Source of the DNA: Coptis chinensis | Lineage: Eukaryota; Streptophyta; Magnoliopsida; Ranunculales; Ranunculaceae | DNA length: 64,000 nucleotides | Direction: 5' to 3' | Assembly (NCBI GenBank): GCA_015680905.1 | Contig: CM027378.1 | Span: forward strand, 6,987,001-7,051,000 | In this document: piece by piece, positions 22,242 through 31,750 of the stretch | Numbering within the stretch: the first letter of the stretch is position 1 | How the letters are laid out: every line of letters starts with the position of its first letter | Translations under genes and position numbers: made by a program | The notes under the pieces: generated by a model | What the model was told of the DNA's origin: nothing | Database searches by the model: none | Seen by the model: the letters and a program-made list of their open reading frames with translations, nothing else

Positions 22242-23221
22242 ACCAGTGCTAGCACAAGCTCTTAAGACTAAAGGAAGAGTGTAATACTTTGAGATATTTT
22301 TAAAAATTTTACATGATTACATATTTTGTGTGTTTCAGATATAATTTTATTGGAACAAAACAACAATAAATTAAACCAAAACCTTAAACAGGTGTCAATC
22401 AAATTAAAGTTTTTGTATTGAGTTAAGGGTTTTATACGAAACTTAAAGTAATGGCATACCTTATCTTCATCTTTGATTTTCTACATAACAGTCGGCATAT
22501 TTGAAGCTTAATAGAACACAAAGTGGGTTTTTGATAGTGAGAAAGTTCGAGGAGAAAGATGGTAGAGAGACGTTAATTATACAAATCCTAAACCTATTTT
22601 AGTTTAGGATGAATCAACCCTATTTTCTGATGAGAGGAAGTTTTTGGGGCAATTTAGTGTAAAATGAAGCAAAATATGCATGGGAAAAAGAGGTAGCAAA
22701 GTCAAATTTGAATAGAAGTTACAATACAATACCCGCTTAAAACATATGTTATAAAATTTGTTGGGCCTAGGCCCAATAGTAAACGTAGAGGTTTCTAAAC
22801 ACAATAACTTCTAGCTAATTGAAAAAAAATATATCTAATTTAAGATAGGGTGATTTAGCTTTAGGTCCTCCCAATAATATGGGTATTTGCGTTGGATCCA
22901 AAGTTTTTTGTTTCTTAGCTTTAGGTGCCCCTACCGTTAGTTGACCGTCATTTACCAAGTTTGACCGTCTGTTGTGGTGTGTCTGGTGTCATCCCATTTC
23001 AAAATGCCTTAACTACCCCTCACACGTTTTGCATGTGCCCACACCATAAAACTTAAAATCCAAATTTCAAATTACTTGACACGTCTCATAATCGTGGCTC
23101 CTAATAGAGTGGAGGCTGCAAACAGGGAGAAGCTCGCTTTTGAAAAATCTCTTCGGAAGTGGAGATCTAATCATGGCCAAAATATCCAAATTTTAGATAT
23201 ATACAAAACTAGAATCCTACG
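22242..23221. other. Intergenic with possible transposon edges
   Basis: No gene is recognised. At about 22855-23060 there is a CTTTAGGTCCTCCCAATAAT ... GACCGTCATTTACCAAGTTTGACC phrase of a kind often found at the edges of short plant DNA transposons. A comparable phrase lies near 63310-63470. Ends and target duplication were not resolved. Confidence 0.3.
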
Positions 23222-23377
23222 AAAAGTGAACTTCCAATCACTTAGTAAAACCTAATCTATTAACCTAAAAAAAACAATTGCACTACACATATCAAAAAAC
23301 CAGGTAGCTATTTTCTTCCTCTTCTCCATTATTTACAATTATTTTCTGACTTCATTTTATTATGTATATTGCAGATA

Positions 23378-23688
23378 ATGGTATATAAAAATTACAGCTT
23401 ATGTAAAAAAAATTCCTAAAGGAAATTATAGAAGCAGGACTTAACATTCAGCAAGATCCGGTCTACAACACAGAATTAGAGAATGGAAGATTCAAAAGCA
23501 CAGTAACATTAAAGGTACCAAAAGACTTATTCTTTAACAATGAAGACGTCGTAGTTAAAGAAATTGATGGAAGCACTACATATTCTGTTACAAAAGCAGA
23601 GGATTCAGCAGCTTTTCAAGCAATACAGTTTATAAAGGTTGAACGTGATATGGAAATTGAAGACTTTAATTTCAAAGAACTTATGTGA
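23378..23688 (+). pseudogene. dsRNA-binding-motif-like protein, copy 2
   Basis: The ATG at 23378 lies four bases past a splice acceptor (TATATTGCAG), with a donor-like CCAG/GTAGCT about 75 bases upstream, suggesting an intron in the 5' leader. One missing base in the A-run at about 23405-23412 shifts the frame after codon 11. Downstream it is open: KEIIEAGLNIQQDPVYNTEL, ENGRFKSTVTLKVPKDLFF, SVTKAEDSAAFQAIQF, ending FKELM at TGA 23686. The PVYNTEL ... FKSTVTL ... AEDSAAFQAI order is a fair match to a double-stranded RNA binding motif. Two inserted bases create the stop relative to copy 3, whose frame goes on into a coiled-coil tail. Confidence 0.55.
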
Positions 23689-23905
23689 AGAAAAGAAAAG
23701 AAGTTGAAGAGAAATATAATCAACTCGACATCCTCAAAAATATTATGCTAGATTGTTTGATTGATGATAAACACAACAAAGATAAGATATATTGTCTTGA
23801 AGAAAAAAATTAAAGGAATGAAGGACATGGAGAGTTCCATAATAAAGAAAAGAAAACCATAAGGATTAGTACTTGAATACCAAAATTTTATTATGTTGGT
23901 CACAT

Positions 23906-23907
<2 letters not shown>

Positions 23908-23942
<35 letters not shown>
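23908..23942 (+). repeat. Poly(T) run, 35 bases
   Basis: An uninterrupted T run in the 3' flank of copy 2. The equivalent place in copy 3 (24712-24720) has only nine. Confidence 0.9.
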
Positions 23943-24162
23943 CTGTTAAATGCTTATTTTAAACTTTATATATGCATTAATTTCATTTATTTACTTCATT
24001 TGTAGCAAAATAATATTGTTTTGAAATAAGAATGTAGTCTGAGAAAAGTGAACTTCCAATCACGTAGTAAAACCGAAAAACCAAGTAGCTTATTTTCTTC
24101 CTCTTCTCCATTATTTACAATTATTTTCTCACTTCATTTCATATTGAAAATAATGGATTAAG

Positions 24163-24187
24163 TTTTTTTTTTTTTTTTTTTTTTTTT
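24163..24187 (+). repeat. Poly(T) run, 25 bases
   Basis: An uninterrupted T run within the leader of copy 3, where copy 2 has no such run. Confidence 0.9.
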
Positions 24188-24246
24188 GTTATTTTAAAGA
24201 GTATTAGATCAAGAATTTATAAATTTTATTATGTATATTTCAAATA

Positions 24247-24670
24247 ATGGCTTATGAAAATTACAACTTATGTAAAAAAATATTGTTAAAGGAAATTATA
24301 GAAGCAGGACTTAACGTTCAACAAGATCCGGTCTACAACACAGAATTAGATAACGGACGATTCAAAAGCACAGTAACATTAAAGGTACCGAAAGACTTAT
24401 TCTTTAACAATGAAGACAACTTAGTTAAATAAATTGATGGAAGCACTACATATTCTGTTGCAAAAGAAGAGGATTCAGCAGTTTTTCACGCAATACAGTT
24501 TATAAATGAGGAACGTGATATAGAAATTTAAAACTTCAATTTCAAAGAACTTATGAAGAAAAGAAAAGAGATTGAAGAGAAACAAAATCAACTCGACATC
24601 CTCAGAAATATTATGCTAGATTGTTTGGTTGATGATAAACATAACAAAGATAAGAAACCCATGAGGATTA
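24247..24670 (+). pseudogene. dsRNA-binding-motif-like protein, copy 3, with coiled-coil tail
   Basis: The ATG at 24247 opens a frame reading LLKEIIEAGLNVQQDPVYNT and GRFKSTVTLKVPKDLFF, stopping at TAA 24430 (GAA in copy 2). Read through, it continues IDGSTTYSVAKEEDSAVFHA, a second stop (EI then TAA, near 24529), and a coiled-coil tail KELMKKRKEIEEKQNQLDIL. The acceptor of copy 2 is lost here (TTTCAAATAATGG). It sits in the second unit of the tandem duplication. Double-stranded RNA binding is inferred from the motif layout only. Confidence 0.55.
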
Positions 24671-24830
24671 GTACTTGAATACAAAAAATTTATTATGTTG
24701 GTCAAATAGTATTTTTTTTCTATTGATCGCTTATTTTTAACTTTATATATGCATTAATTTCATTTATTTACTTCATTTGTAGAAAAATAATGTTGTTTTG
24801 AAAGAATAATGTAGTCTGAAGTTTTGAAAG

Positions 24831-25341
24831 AAGAATGTATAGATATAGACTTGCATTTATGTCCTATTCGTAGTTAATGTGTTATTCGAACTGTAGCATT
24901 ACAAAAGAAGTCTTTTGATTTCACTGAAGTTCATGCCTGAAATGAATGAACCTAAAAATAGACGGACATTAACCCAAATTTATTGGCGGAAGCAATGAAA
25001 AATTAACTCTTATAACGAGTAGTTAAGTGGGTCAAACGGCACGTACTTGAGGATTTCGAACATCATCTGCCAATAACTAAAAAAAACAATATTTAGAAAT
25101 ATGTGGGCCTAAAGGAATGCCTAAAGATCAAGAATAGTGCTCCTTTATCTATTTCGTCTTCAAAGATCGTGAGGAAACCATTTTCCGTATGTTTTACCAG
25201 TAGCCAAGCTATATCTAATAATATAAGCATATGCCATGGTATAAGCTTTTTGCAAACTTGCAAAGTATCAAGACATATTACAATTCAAAACATAAAAAAG
25301 TGCCCTCCAAAAACAAAAAAACTAACACCAACTTTCTAAAA
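24831..25341. other. Intergenic
   Basis: No gene is recognised. An open frame on the plus strand at 25103-25339 has no domain and ends in a basic tail; I judge it incidental. Confidence 0.3.
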
Positions 25342-25670
25342 CTAACAAAACAGCAGTTGATATTTCTTAACAATATCCACAGCTAGCATATGTGCTTCAG
25401 CCTTGGACTTTGCTATCCATTTCTGTGGTTGCAAAGCCACACATTTGTCTTCCCAATCCATACTCTGAAATATTACTCCTGATGCAGTTTTACTACTAAA
25501 CCTGTCGAATCAAACATAAAATATTCAATTCAGCCAAAACATAAATTAGGAGAAAAAGAACACCCAAGTCCCCAACACATGCACATGTATAACTCAGCCT
25601 ATTGTGTCTTTTAAGTATCTTAAGCAATTGGACTAAAACAATATTTGACTAAAACAACTTACCCATCCAT
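25342..25670 (-). CDS. Candidate two-exon small protein, ~55 aa
   Basis: On the minus strand an ATG at 25670 gives an eight-base coding exon ending at a consensus donor (GGATGG/GTAAGT). After a 161-base intron ending TTCGACAG (25502), exon 2 (25501-25342) is open to TAG. Joined, the protein begins MDGFSSKTASGVIFQSMDWE and ends with KSKAEAHMLAVDIVKKY, an amphipathic helix reminiscent of the second helix of a double-stranded RNA binding motif. The good splice sites and clean frame support a real gene or a recent truncation. I recognise no family, and the 5' exon could extend further upstream in another frame. Confidence 0.35.
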
Positions 25671-26581
25671 GGCATCTACGATAGTAGATAAGTAAGACTA
25701 CAATGAATATGAAACCAAGATAACAGAGAGCGAGGACTATGAGTTTAGGGGAAATGGGTTTGTGGCTGAATGTGTAAGGAACGATGAGGGAAAAACTTCT
25801 ACACTTTCACCGAAACAAACTTCAGACGTCAGAACTTCCTCTTTTTTTTGTGTTTGAACAATTAAATCTCAGTTCACGTGGTCGTCCAATGACAAATGAA
25901 AAAAAACTAAATAAACAGAAAAAACAAAATTGAAAATAAGCAGAGACCAAACCAAAATAACATGGCGCATTTCAAAGCCCATTTGAAAGCTCATAAACAA
26001 CTAAACAAGTGTTTATAATGTGTCTTATTTTCAAAGCAGTAATGTTACACTGACCCACTTATTTAACATTTTAACCTACTATTTAAATCTACTAACGTGT
26101 CAAAAGTCCTAATAAATGCAAGTTTATACATCAACAAAAAGTAATTAATAAATAATACTCTAACCAATTAATGACACATTTTCGTTAAAAAAATTAACTC
26201 AACCACAATTAAATGGGTTAACAAACTTTATTATGGGCTATGTCTAAGATGCACTATAGCCCTAAGAAGTGCACTATGGGCCTAAGCAATAAAATTGGAC
26301 TGTATGCGCCAATTTACTTTGTATTACATATGACCAAATGGGCTTATGACTTAAGTCCACATTTGTATAAAAACCACATTTTAAAAAATTAATAATAAAA
26401 AAAAATTAATATAAATGCATCTATCAAAAAGTGGATACAAAAACCACTCAATTCTTTGTGAAATTAAGGAAAGCATTATCTAATTATACTAATTATTAGA
26501 GGGTAGGTCAAACTTTTTCTTGAAGTATGGATGAGATTAGAGATGAAAAAGACACTAGGATTAATAAAAGATCATTGATCA
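25671..26581. other. Intergenic
   Basis: No gene is recognised. The last 58 bases (26524-26581) are the inverted partner of 18692-18752 and form the left flank of the LTR that starts at 26582. GGGCCTAAG/GCACTATGG phrases near 26250-26285 form a short duplication. Confidence 0.4.
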
Positions 26582-27018
26582 TGTGTGAGCCAAATTCATG
26601 ACCACGGACATCACAGGTAAGAGGAGCGATAGAGAGACAAGTGGGCCTCAGATAGCATTGGGCCCAAGAGATGGGCCCAAAGATTACAAGTGGGCCTCAT
26701 ACGGTATTGGGCCCAAAGATTACAAGTGGGCCGCATATGGTACTAGGCCAAAGAGATGGGCCCAAATAGGGAAGAGGCCCGAGGGCTTTGACCTAAAAGA
26801 AGGAGGAAGAGAAAAGATGGGGGGGCGGTAGGAAGAAAAGGGAAGAGAGAGGGGACAAGGAGGAGAGAGAACTATGGCACAGCTTGATCCCCCCTGGGGG
26901 GTACGCAGGTAGCTCAGATGGGTTCAGCTGATGGGAAAATGGTGAGATTGCAGTTCTTCGAGATGAAACCGAGGAATGGAGACATGTAAGATTAAATGGT
27001 ATGAATTTGGTTCATACA
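26582..27018 (+). mobile_element. Short LTR (437 bp) of a plus-strand retrotransposon
   Basis: The left end TGTGTGAGCCAAATTCAT and right end ATGAATTTGGTTCATACA form an 18 bp inverted terminal repeat with 16 matches. The next bases are a primer-binding site. The body has a tandem repeat built on GGGCCCAAAGATTACAAGTG (about 26665-26765) and the LTR signature CAGCTTGATCCCCCC ... GTACGCAGGTAGCTC (about 26880-26915). The left flank is an older repeat whose other copy (18692-18752) lacks the LTR, which supports the boundary. No second LTR was found, so the rest of the element is lost or rearranged. Confidence 0.7.
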
Positions 27019-27040
27019 ATGGCGTCGTCTGTGGGGACGA
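27019..27040 (+). promoter_or_regulatory. Primer-binding site next to the short LTR
   Basis: ATGGCGTCGTCTGTGGGGAC begins one base after the LTR end. It is one change from the TGGCGCCGTCTGTGGG-type primer site common in Tat/Retand-type plant elements. Confidence 0.65.
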
Positions 27041-27342
27041 TTAGTAAAATTGTATGCCATTAGATCTGATTAAAAGTTTGGTTATTAAAAGCAGAGCTAT
27101 GGATTGCAGAAAGAAGAGCTGGAGGTTTGCATATTCATCAAACTCAAGATTTGGAGTAATGGAATCTTCTAAGTCTTTAAACTGCAAGCCGACATCAGAA
27201 CACCATCGGAGAGAGATTGATTCAGTTCAGGTAATATTTTGTTTAGTAGTGAATATTTGAAGAAAATCTCCATCTTAACTTTGAGCTTCATGTATTTATC
27301 TTTAATTTAGTGAATTGAACTGGAGATTTAGATCAAGGAGGA
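27041..27342 (+). other. Segment between primer site and PPR fragment
   Basis: This is possibly a leader of the LTR element or a displaced exon. A frame with no recognised domain runs to a donor-like TTCAG/GTAATATTT at about 27230, and an acceptor-like TTTAATTTAG ends at 27310. No gag-like sequence is seen. Confidence 0.3.
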
Positions 27343-27372
27343 ATGGAAAATGGGTTATTGTTGGTTCTAAAC
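27343..27372 (+). repeat. 30 bp direct repeat flanking the PPR fragment, left copy
   Basis: It begins ATGGAAAATGGGTTATTG and ends TTGGTTCTAAAC; it is identical to 28273-28302. A weaker match (GTTGTTAA) continues about 20 bases further on both sides. Confidence 0.9.
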
Positions 27373-28272
27373 ATTATGAGGTGACGGTTGTTAAGGAAAT
27401 GAAGTTTTTCGGGGTGAGTTTTAATGAGGTGGCGTTGGCGAGTTTGATCTCGGCTTATTCGCATTTGGGTGGGAGTTATGATGAATGTATGGTGCATGTG
27501 TTGGCTATTAAGGCAGGGCTTGAAATGTTTCTTCTTGTTTCGACTAATTTGGTTCTTATTTATTGTAATAGATTTAGATTAGGTGACACGAAAGTTATTT
27601 TTAATGAGATGCCGGAGAGGAATGAAGTTACGTGGAATGTTATGTTGAATGGTTACTCAAAGATGTGTCTTGTTGATTTGGCGAGAAAACTGTTTGATAG
27701 GATTCCAATAAGAGATTTAGTTTCGTGGAGTATTATGATTGATTGCTATGTACGCGCTGACATGTTAGATGAAGCTTCGAGTGTTTATCGCGAAATGGTG
27801 TTTGCTGGTTTGGTGCCTAATGAGGTGATGACAATTGACTTAGTTTCATCTTGTGGGAGGTTAGTAGCACTTGATGAAGGTCAACAGTTACATGGTTGGA
27901 CAGTAAAGACTGGCTTAGAGTGCTATGTCTTCATGCAGGCAACGATAATTCATTTTTACGCACCTTGTTCCATGATGGATCTAGCTTGTTTGCAGTTTGA
28001 ATCTGGGTGTAAAGATAATATCATATCTTGGAATACTCTCGTTGCGTGGTTTGTAAGAAACAAGATGGTTGATCTGGCGAGGCAAGTATTTAATGAGATG
28101 CCTGAAAGAGATGTTGTCTCGTGGAGCTCTATGGTTGCAGGTTATGCACAGATTGGGCAATATGATTCCACTCTAGAGTTATTCCACGATATGCTAGAAA
28201 GTGGAGTCCAACCAAATGAAATAACAATGGTTAGCGTTCTCTCTAGTATTGCGAGTATGGGAAAAATTGATC

Positions 28273-28302
28273 ATGGAAAATGGGTTATTGTTGGTTCTAA
28301 AC
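28273..28302 (+). repeat. 30 bp direct repeat flanking the PPR fragment, right copy
   Basis: Identical to 27343-27372, 930 bases apart. The right copy overlaps the end of PPR homology (DHGKW), so this copy is in its original context and the left one was probably added. Confidence 0.9.
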
Positions 28303-28684
28303 GCTATTGGTTGATATCGATATCGGTATCGACAGTTGTTAAAATGCACAACGCCCACAAGTGTAATTTTGAACTCAACATCGGTCCTTGAGATTGAGTA
28401 ACTCTATATCAGTATGAAAATTGTTTGTGGTCTCTTTGACTCCGATGCCCATTTTTTACTTTTCATCTCACTTCACCCCACCAATCTCTGACCAAGACAT
28501 TTAATTGATTCTTTTCTTAAATTTGAAATTAGGAAGTCTCTGGCAATTCGGCATCAAAATTTGGCTGTTGGTATTTGACTGGTATCGAAATTGGATGTTT
28601 GGATATCGGATAACTGTGTTCCAATTTCCAGGACCAGTTGTTGTGTGTTAGCAAGAGATCTTGTTTTTCAAAGGACAGTAGAAA

Positions 28685-28751
28685 ATGGCAGACACCGAGG
28701 ACATTCATCCTCTTGTTTGTGACAATGGAACATGAATGGTCAACGCTGGAC
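28685..28751 (+). pseudogene. Actin first-exon fragment
   Basis: The frame reads MADTEDIHPLVCDNGT, then a stop where actins have glycine, then MVNAG. Plant actins begin with almost this peptide (MAD-x-EDI-x-PLVCDNGTG-MVKAG). Homology fades right after, about where plant actin genes have their first coding intron. The stop and the absence of the remaining ~355 residues nearby make it a pseudogene scrap. Confidence 0.75.
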
Positions 28752-30039
28752 ATCACTTATAGAGTGACTTTAACCATGGCTGCTGTATAGATCGAGAAAT
28801 TGGTTGAACCATCGTACCTCGAGTTCGCGGAATGGAGTCAATCAATAACATAATCCACTTCTGTTCAGCAAGATAATTTTTGCAGAGTATTCAAAAAGGT
28901 GTTTTTGCGATTAGCAAGATGGGAACAATAAGTGTTTGACGAAACAGCTGGGAGAGCAGGAACAGCGACATAAACTTTAGCATCGACGGTATATTCTGTT
29001 TTTAGTACAGGTGGTATATTCTATTTTCGATGTGATTGGAATCTGATTTGGGTATCTATTTCTTGCTTGTTTGATTCTGTGTATGGTAGAAATTGTTGGA
29101 TTTGCTGGGACCGAAAATGGGTGGAGAAGAAGGTGAAATGGGTCAGGTTTAACCCATTCCAATTCTGCTGGTCCTGTTCCTATTCTGTGGCGATTGAACA
29201 GTCATAAGTTCCAGCAATAAGTTATGTGTAAGGTTTGGGTATTAGGTCCTCATTGAGAGCTTGGTGATGTCGTGATGGACATGTGGTTTGCATTGGATAT
29301 AAACAGTGTGCGTGGTTCGGTGCGCCAATATAAACATTCATTTGCATGTATGTTGTGTGAAATTTGAAGTTGCTACTGCCATCGATTCCGAAGGAAGCAG
29401 CTTTTTGCATGCTGAGCTTTAGGGGACATATTTGAAAGGTCATAGGGGATCTCTTTGAGATATTTCTTATGCTGAAAGGCAGCACCAAATTCCCCATCTT
29501 TATCAATATTTCACTTGGTGCGTTTTTGGTTTTGTGCAAATTATTATTTTGTGTGTGGGAACTAGCGGTGAAGTGTGTGGGTTGAAGGATTGACTATTGA
29601 GAGAGGAACCGGGAGTGTTTTTATATGTGGTGAGATTATATTGTGAAGCGAGGGAGAGAATTTAATGATGGAAAGAAGAAGATGAGGTAGTTTATCACTC
29701 TGTCACATGGTGCAAGTAAACAACAAGAAATAAGAGTGAACGCGGGTTTTCATCCATCTCAATTCTCAAGCTGCTATCTATAAGTTTTATGGATAACTTT
29801 CTAAAGTATAGGTTGAGTTGTCTCAAGTCCCGGCTACTCTTCACCAAGTTGGGAAAACAATTGTGCTGCTAAGGCTGTGATCGAGAAGTGGAGGGTAGGG
29901 AGACTTAATTGCAATTAACAAGTTCCAAATTGCATTGTTGCAAGAGCGCATATTGCGTTAAAAGTGGACTATTATTATGTGATTGATGAAGATGAAACGA
30001 GATTAATTGTTGTTGTGCATGTGAGGTTAATTGCTCGTC
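28752..30039. other. Unassigned region
   Basis: No gene with recognisable domains on either strand. Because actin exon 1 precedes it and the F-box start follows it, it may hold intron or promoter remnants of either. Open frames on the minus strand near 28980 and 29230-29540 lack domain content. Confidence 0.3.
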
Positions 30040-31750
30040 ATGGGGGATTGATATTGTGTAAAACGAATAGTTTTACCTACGAATAAGCAACGAGACTCAA
30101 ACGCAAGTAAAACTAAAACTAATTTCAGCTTATGTTATCAAAGTTTTCGACTCTCGATGCTATTGCAATAAGTAGGAGTAGAGAATTCGTTCCACTTCTA
30201 GTTCTTTAGAATTCATGTTAACTAAGATTATCAGTTCTATCAAAGTCGATGAGAGTAACGATGGAAATTATACTAATCAAGATGCGATAATTCAAAATAC
30301 GGAAATACTAAATGGGATGAATTTAAAATATGAAAATACTAAATTAACTATATGATAATGAATTAGGGGGATTTGATTCCACCTTAATTCGACTTAACCA
30401 ACTAGGGAGGAATTGTCGTAATCTGAATTGTAATGCTTTTGCATAACAATTGGGTGTTTCTAATCCCTAATTGTTCATGGTATTCTCTAACAACTAACAT
30501 GTAAAGCAATCAAACCCATTCTCATGGTGAACTAATTACTTTCTAGAATGGAATAGAATATTACGAACTATTCTATGCTAACAACAATCAAGTTTTCATC
30601 AAGGCTTCTTCAAACCCCTCTAATGGAGGTTTTAGCCTTGAATCATTATACTATCATTTCTAAAACAAGAACAATCAAAACAAGTCATTATTGAATAACT
30701 AATTAACTTAATTAATCTAATTTCACAATAGTCTAAGATTCAAAATGGATTAAAACTGAATTTAAAACTAATTTAGAACTAAGATTATGAATACTAATTA
30801 TCAAATTAAAACAAACTAATTATGAATTTAAGACAACTAAATCTAAATAAGAATTGAATCATAAAACTAAATTGAAATGAAAAACTAATAATTTATTATA
30901 AACTAAATCTGATTCTAAATAATAATCATTCTTTGTTCTAAAACTAATCTATTGGAATGAAAACTAATTAACTCAATGAAAAAAACCTAGATCTAAACTA
31001 AGTTCTTGGATAATTGCTAACTAAAAAAACTAGATGGTTAAGAGCTAAGTCTTTGTCTCCCATATGGAGGAGACAAGATCTACAATTTCGTGTATGGGTT
31101 GAGGAGCCATGTTTTGGGCCGAAAAATCGAGCCCAAAACCTTATTACTTCAGTCCACAAAGGGGTCAGCTGGATTTGACTTCAAAAGCCTTTTCATCCAT
31201 TTCTGCTCCTCTGATTTGATCAAGGCTTAGACCATTAGAAAGCTATTTCTGAGCTGGTCGTTTTAACATAAGGTAAGCCTAATTCCGAGGTCTAAGTCCA
31301 AAGATACGGTTTCTGGAAGTTCTACTGACTTTTGTGCGTTATTTTTGCCAGCATTGACTTTGACTTTTCAGCTTTGACCTGGCTTTAAAAAGGCTTTTTC
31401 TCCTTGAATCTTGGCATTTAATCATAGAACTTCTTAGCAACCAACCTTTTCTCCATTATCTCGTAAAAGGGGCGCATTTCAGCACATATTCAACTCCAAT
31501 GCCTGAAATACATAAGAATACGATAACAGTACTAACTCTTACTTATTAATCACATAATTGGTCAAAAAGCAATATTGTTAAGGGGTTAAAACTACAATTT
31601 TGGGCTCTTATCAGGGATGCTTGTAGTGAATTGCCGCAAGACATTCTGTTTCGTATATTCTCATTGCTGACTATTAGAGATGTTGTCAAAAAAAGGGTGT
31701 TATCTATGAACTGGAGATATCTTTCTGCGTTCACATCCCATTGGAACTGA
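30040..31750 (+). pseudogene. F-box gene start split by a solo LTR
   Basis: ATG GGG GAT at 30040-30048 is followed by a solo LTR (30049-31613). The five-base duplication GGGAT (31614) then brings the frame back: after DACSEL come PQDILFRIFSLLTIRDVVKK and LSMNWRYLSAFTSHWN, a typical F-box in the FBD/LRR style, ending at TGA 31748. Intact proteins of this class have about 400 residues with leucine-rich repeats and an FBD region; none is evident downstream. F-box proteins link substrates to SCF ubiquitin ligases. The LTR plus the early stop inactivate it. Confidence 0.75.
30049..31613 (-). mobile_element. Solo LTR of the Athila-like family, duplication GGGAT
   Basis: The left end reads TGATATTGTG and the right end GGGCTCTTATCA. 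GGGAT flanks both sides (30044-30048 and 31614-31618). Shared family landmarks are GTTTTACC near the left, AACCCCTCTAATGGAGG (about 30615), GGGTTGAGGAGCCATGTTTTG (about 31097) and CTTCTTAGCAACCAACC (31429). There are no internal sequences, so it arose by LTR-LTR recombination. Confidence 0.9.

Larger units (their letters stand above)
23222..24830 (+). repeat. Tandem duplication, ~812 bp unit, two copies
   Basis: GTGAACTTCCAATCAC followed by TTCTTCCTCTTCTCCATTAT begins both units (about 23226 and 24038). Each then has a T-rich stretch, the dsRNA-binding-like frame, and a 3' part with TTTATATATGCATTAATTTC. The offset is about 812 bases. The first unit ends at GTAGTCTGAG/AAAAGTGAAC (24030) and the second near 24830. 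Confidence 0.85.
27343..28391 (+). pseudogene. PPR protein fragment (PLS type), about 300 aa open
   Basis: Successive repeats are visible: FGVSFNEVALASLISAYSHL, FNEMPERNEVTWNVMLNGYS, FDRIPIRDLVSWSIMIDCYV, FAGLVPNEVMTIDLVSSCGR, FNEMPERDVVSWSSMVAGYA and MLESGVQPNEITMVSVLSSI. These are at least seven L/S/P-type motifs of plant organelle RNA-binding proteins. There is no start codon in context, no targeting peptide and no E/DYW end. PPR homology runs out at DHGKW, inside a 30 bp sequence that also stands at the left end, so the fragment is bounded by a direct repeat. The remaining frame (to 28391) is not PPR. It is an open but clearly incomplete gene copy. Confidence 0.75.

Noticed and set aside
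25103..25339. Open frame of 78 codons
   Set aside because: No domain, no start context, A-rich 3' half; probably incidental.
26598..26831. Repetitive peptide frame (YKWASYG type)
   Set aside because: It lies wholly inside the short LTR and reflects its tandem GGGCCCAAAGATTACAAG repeat.
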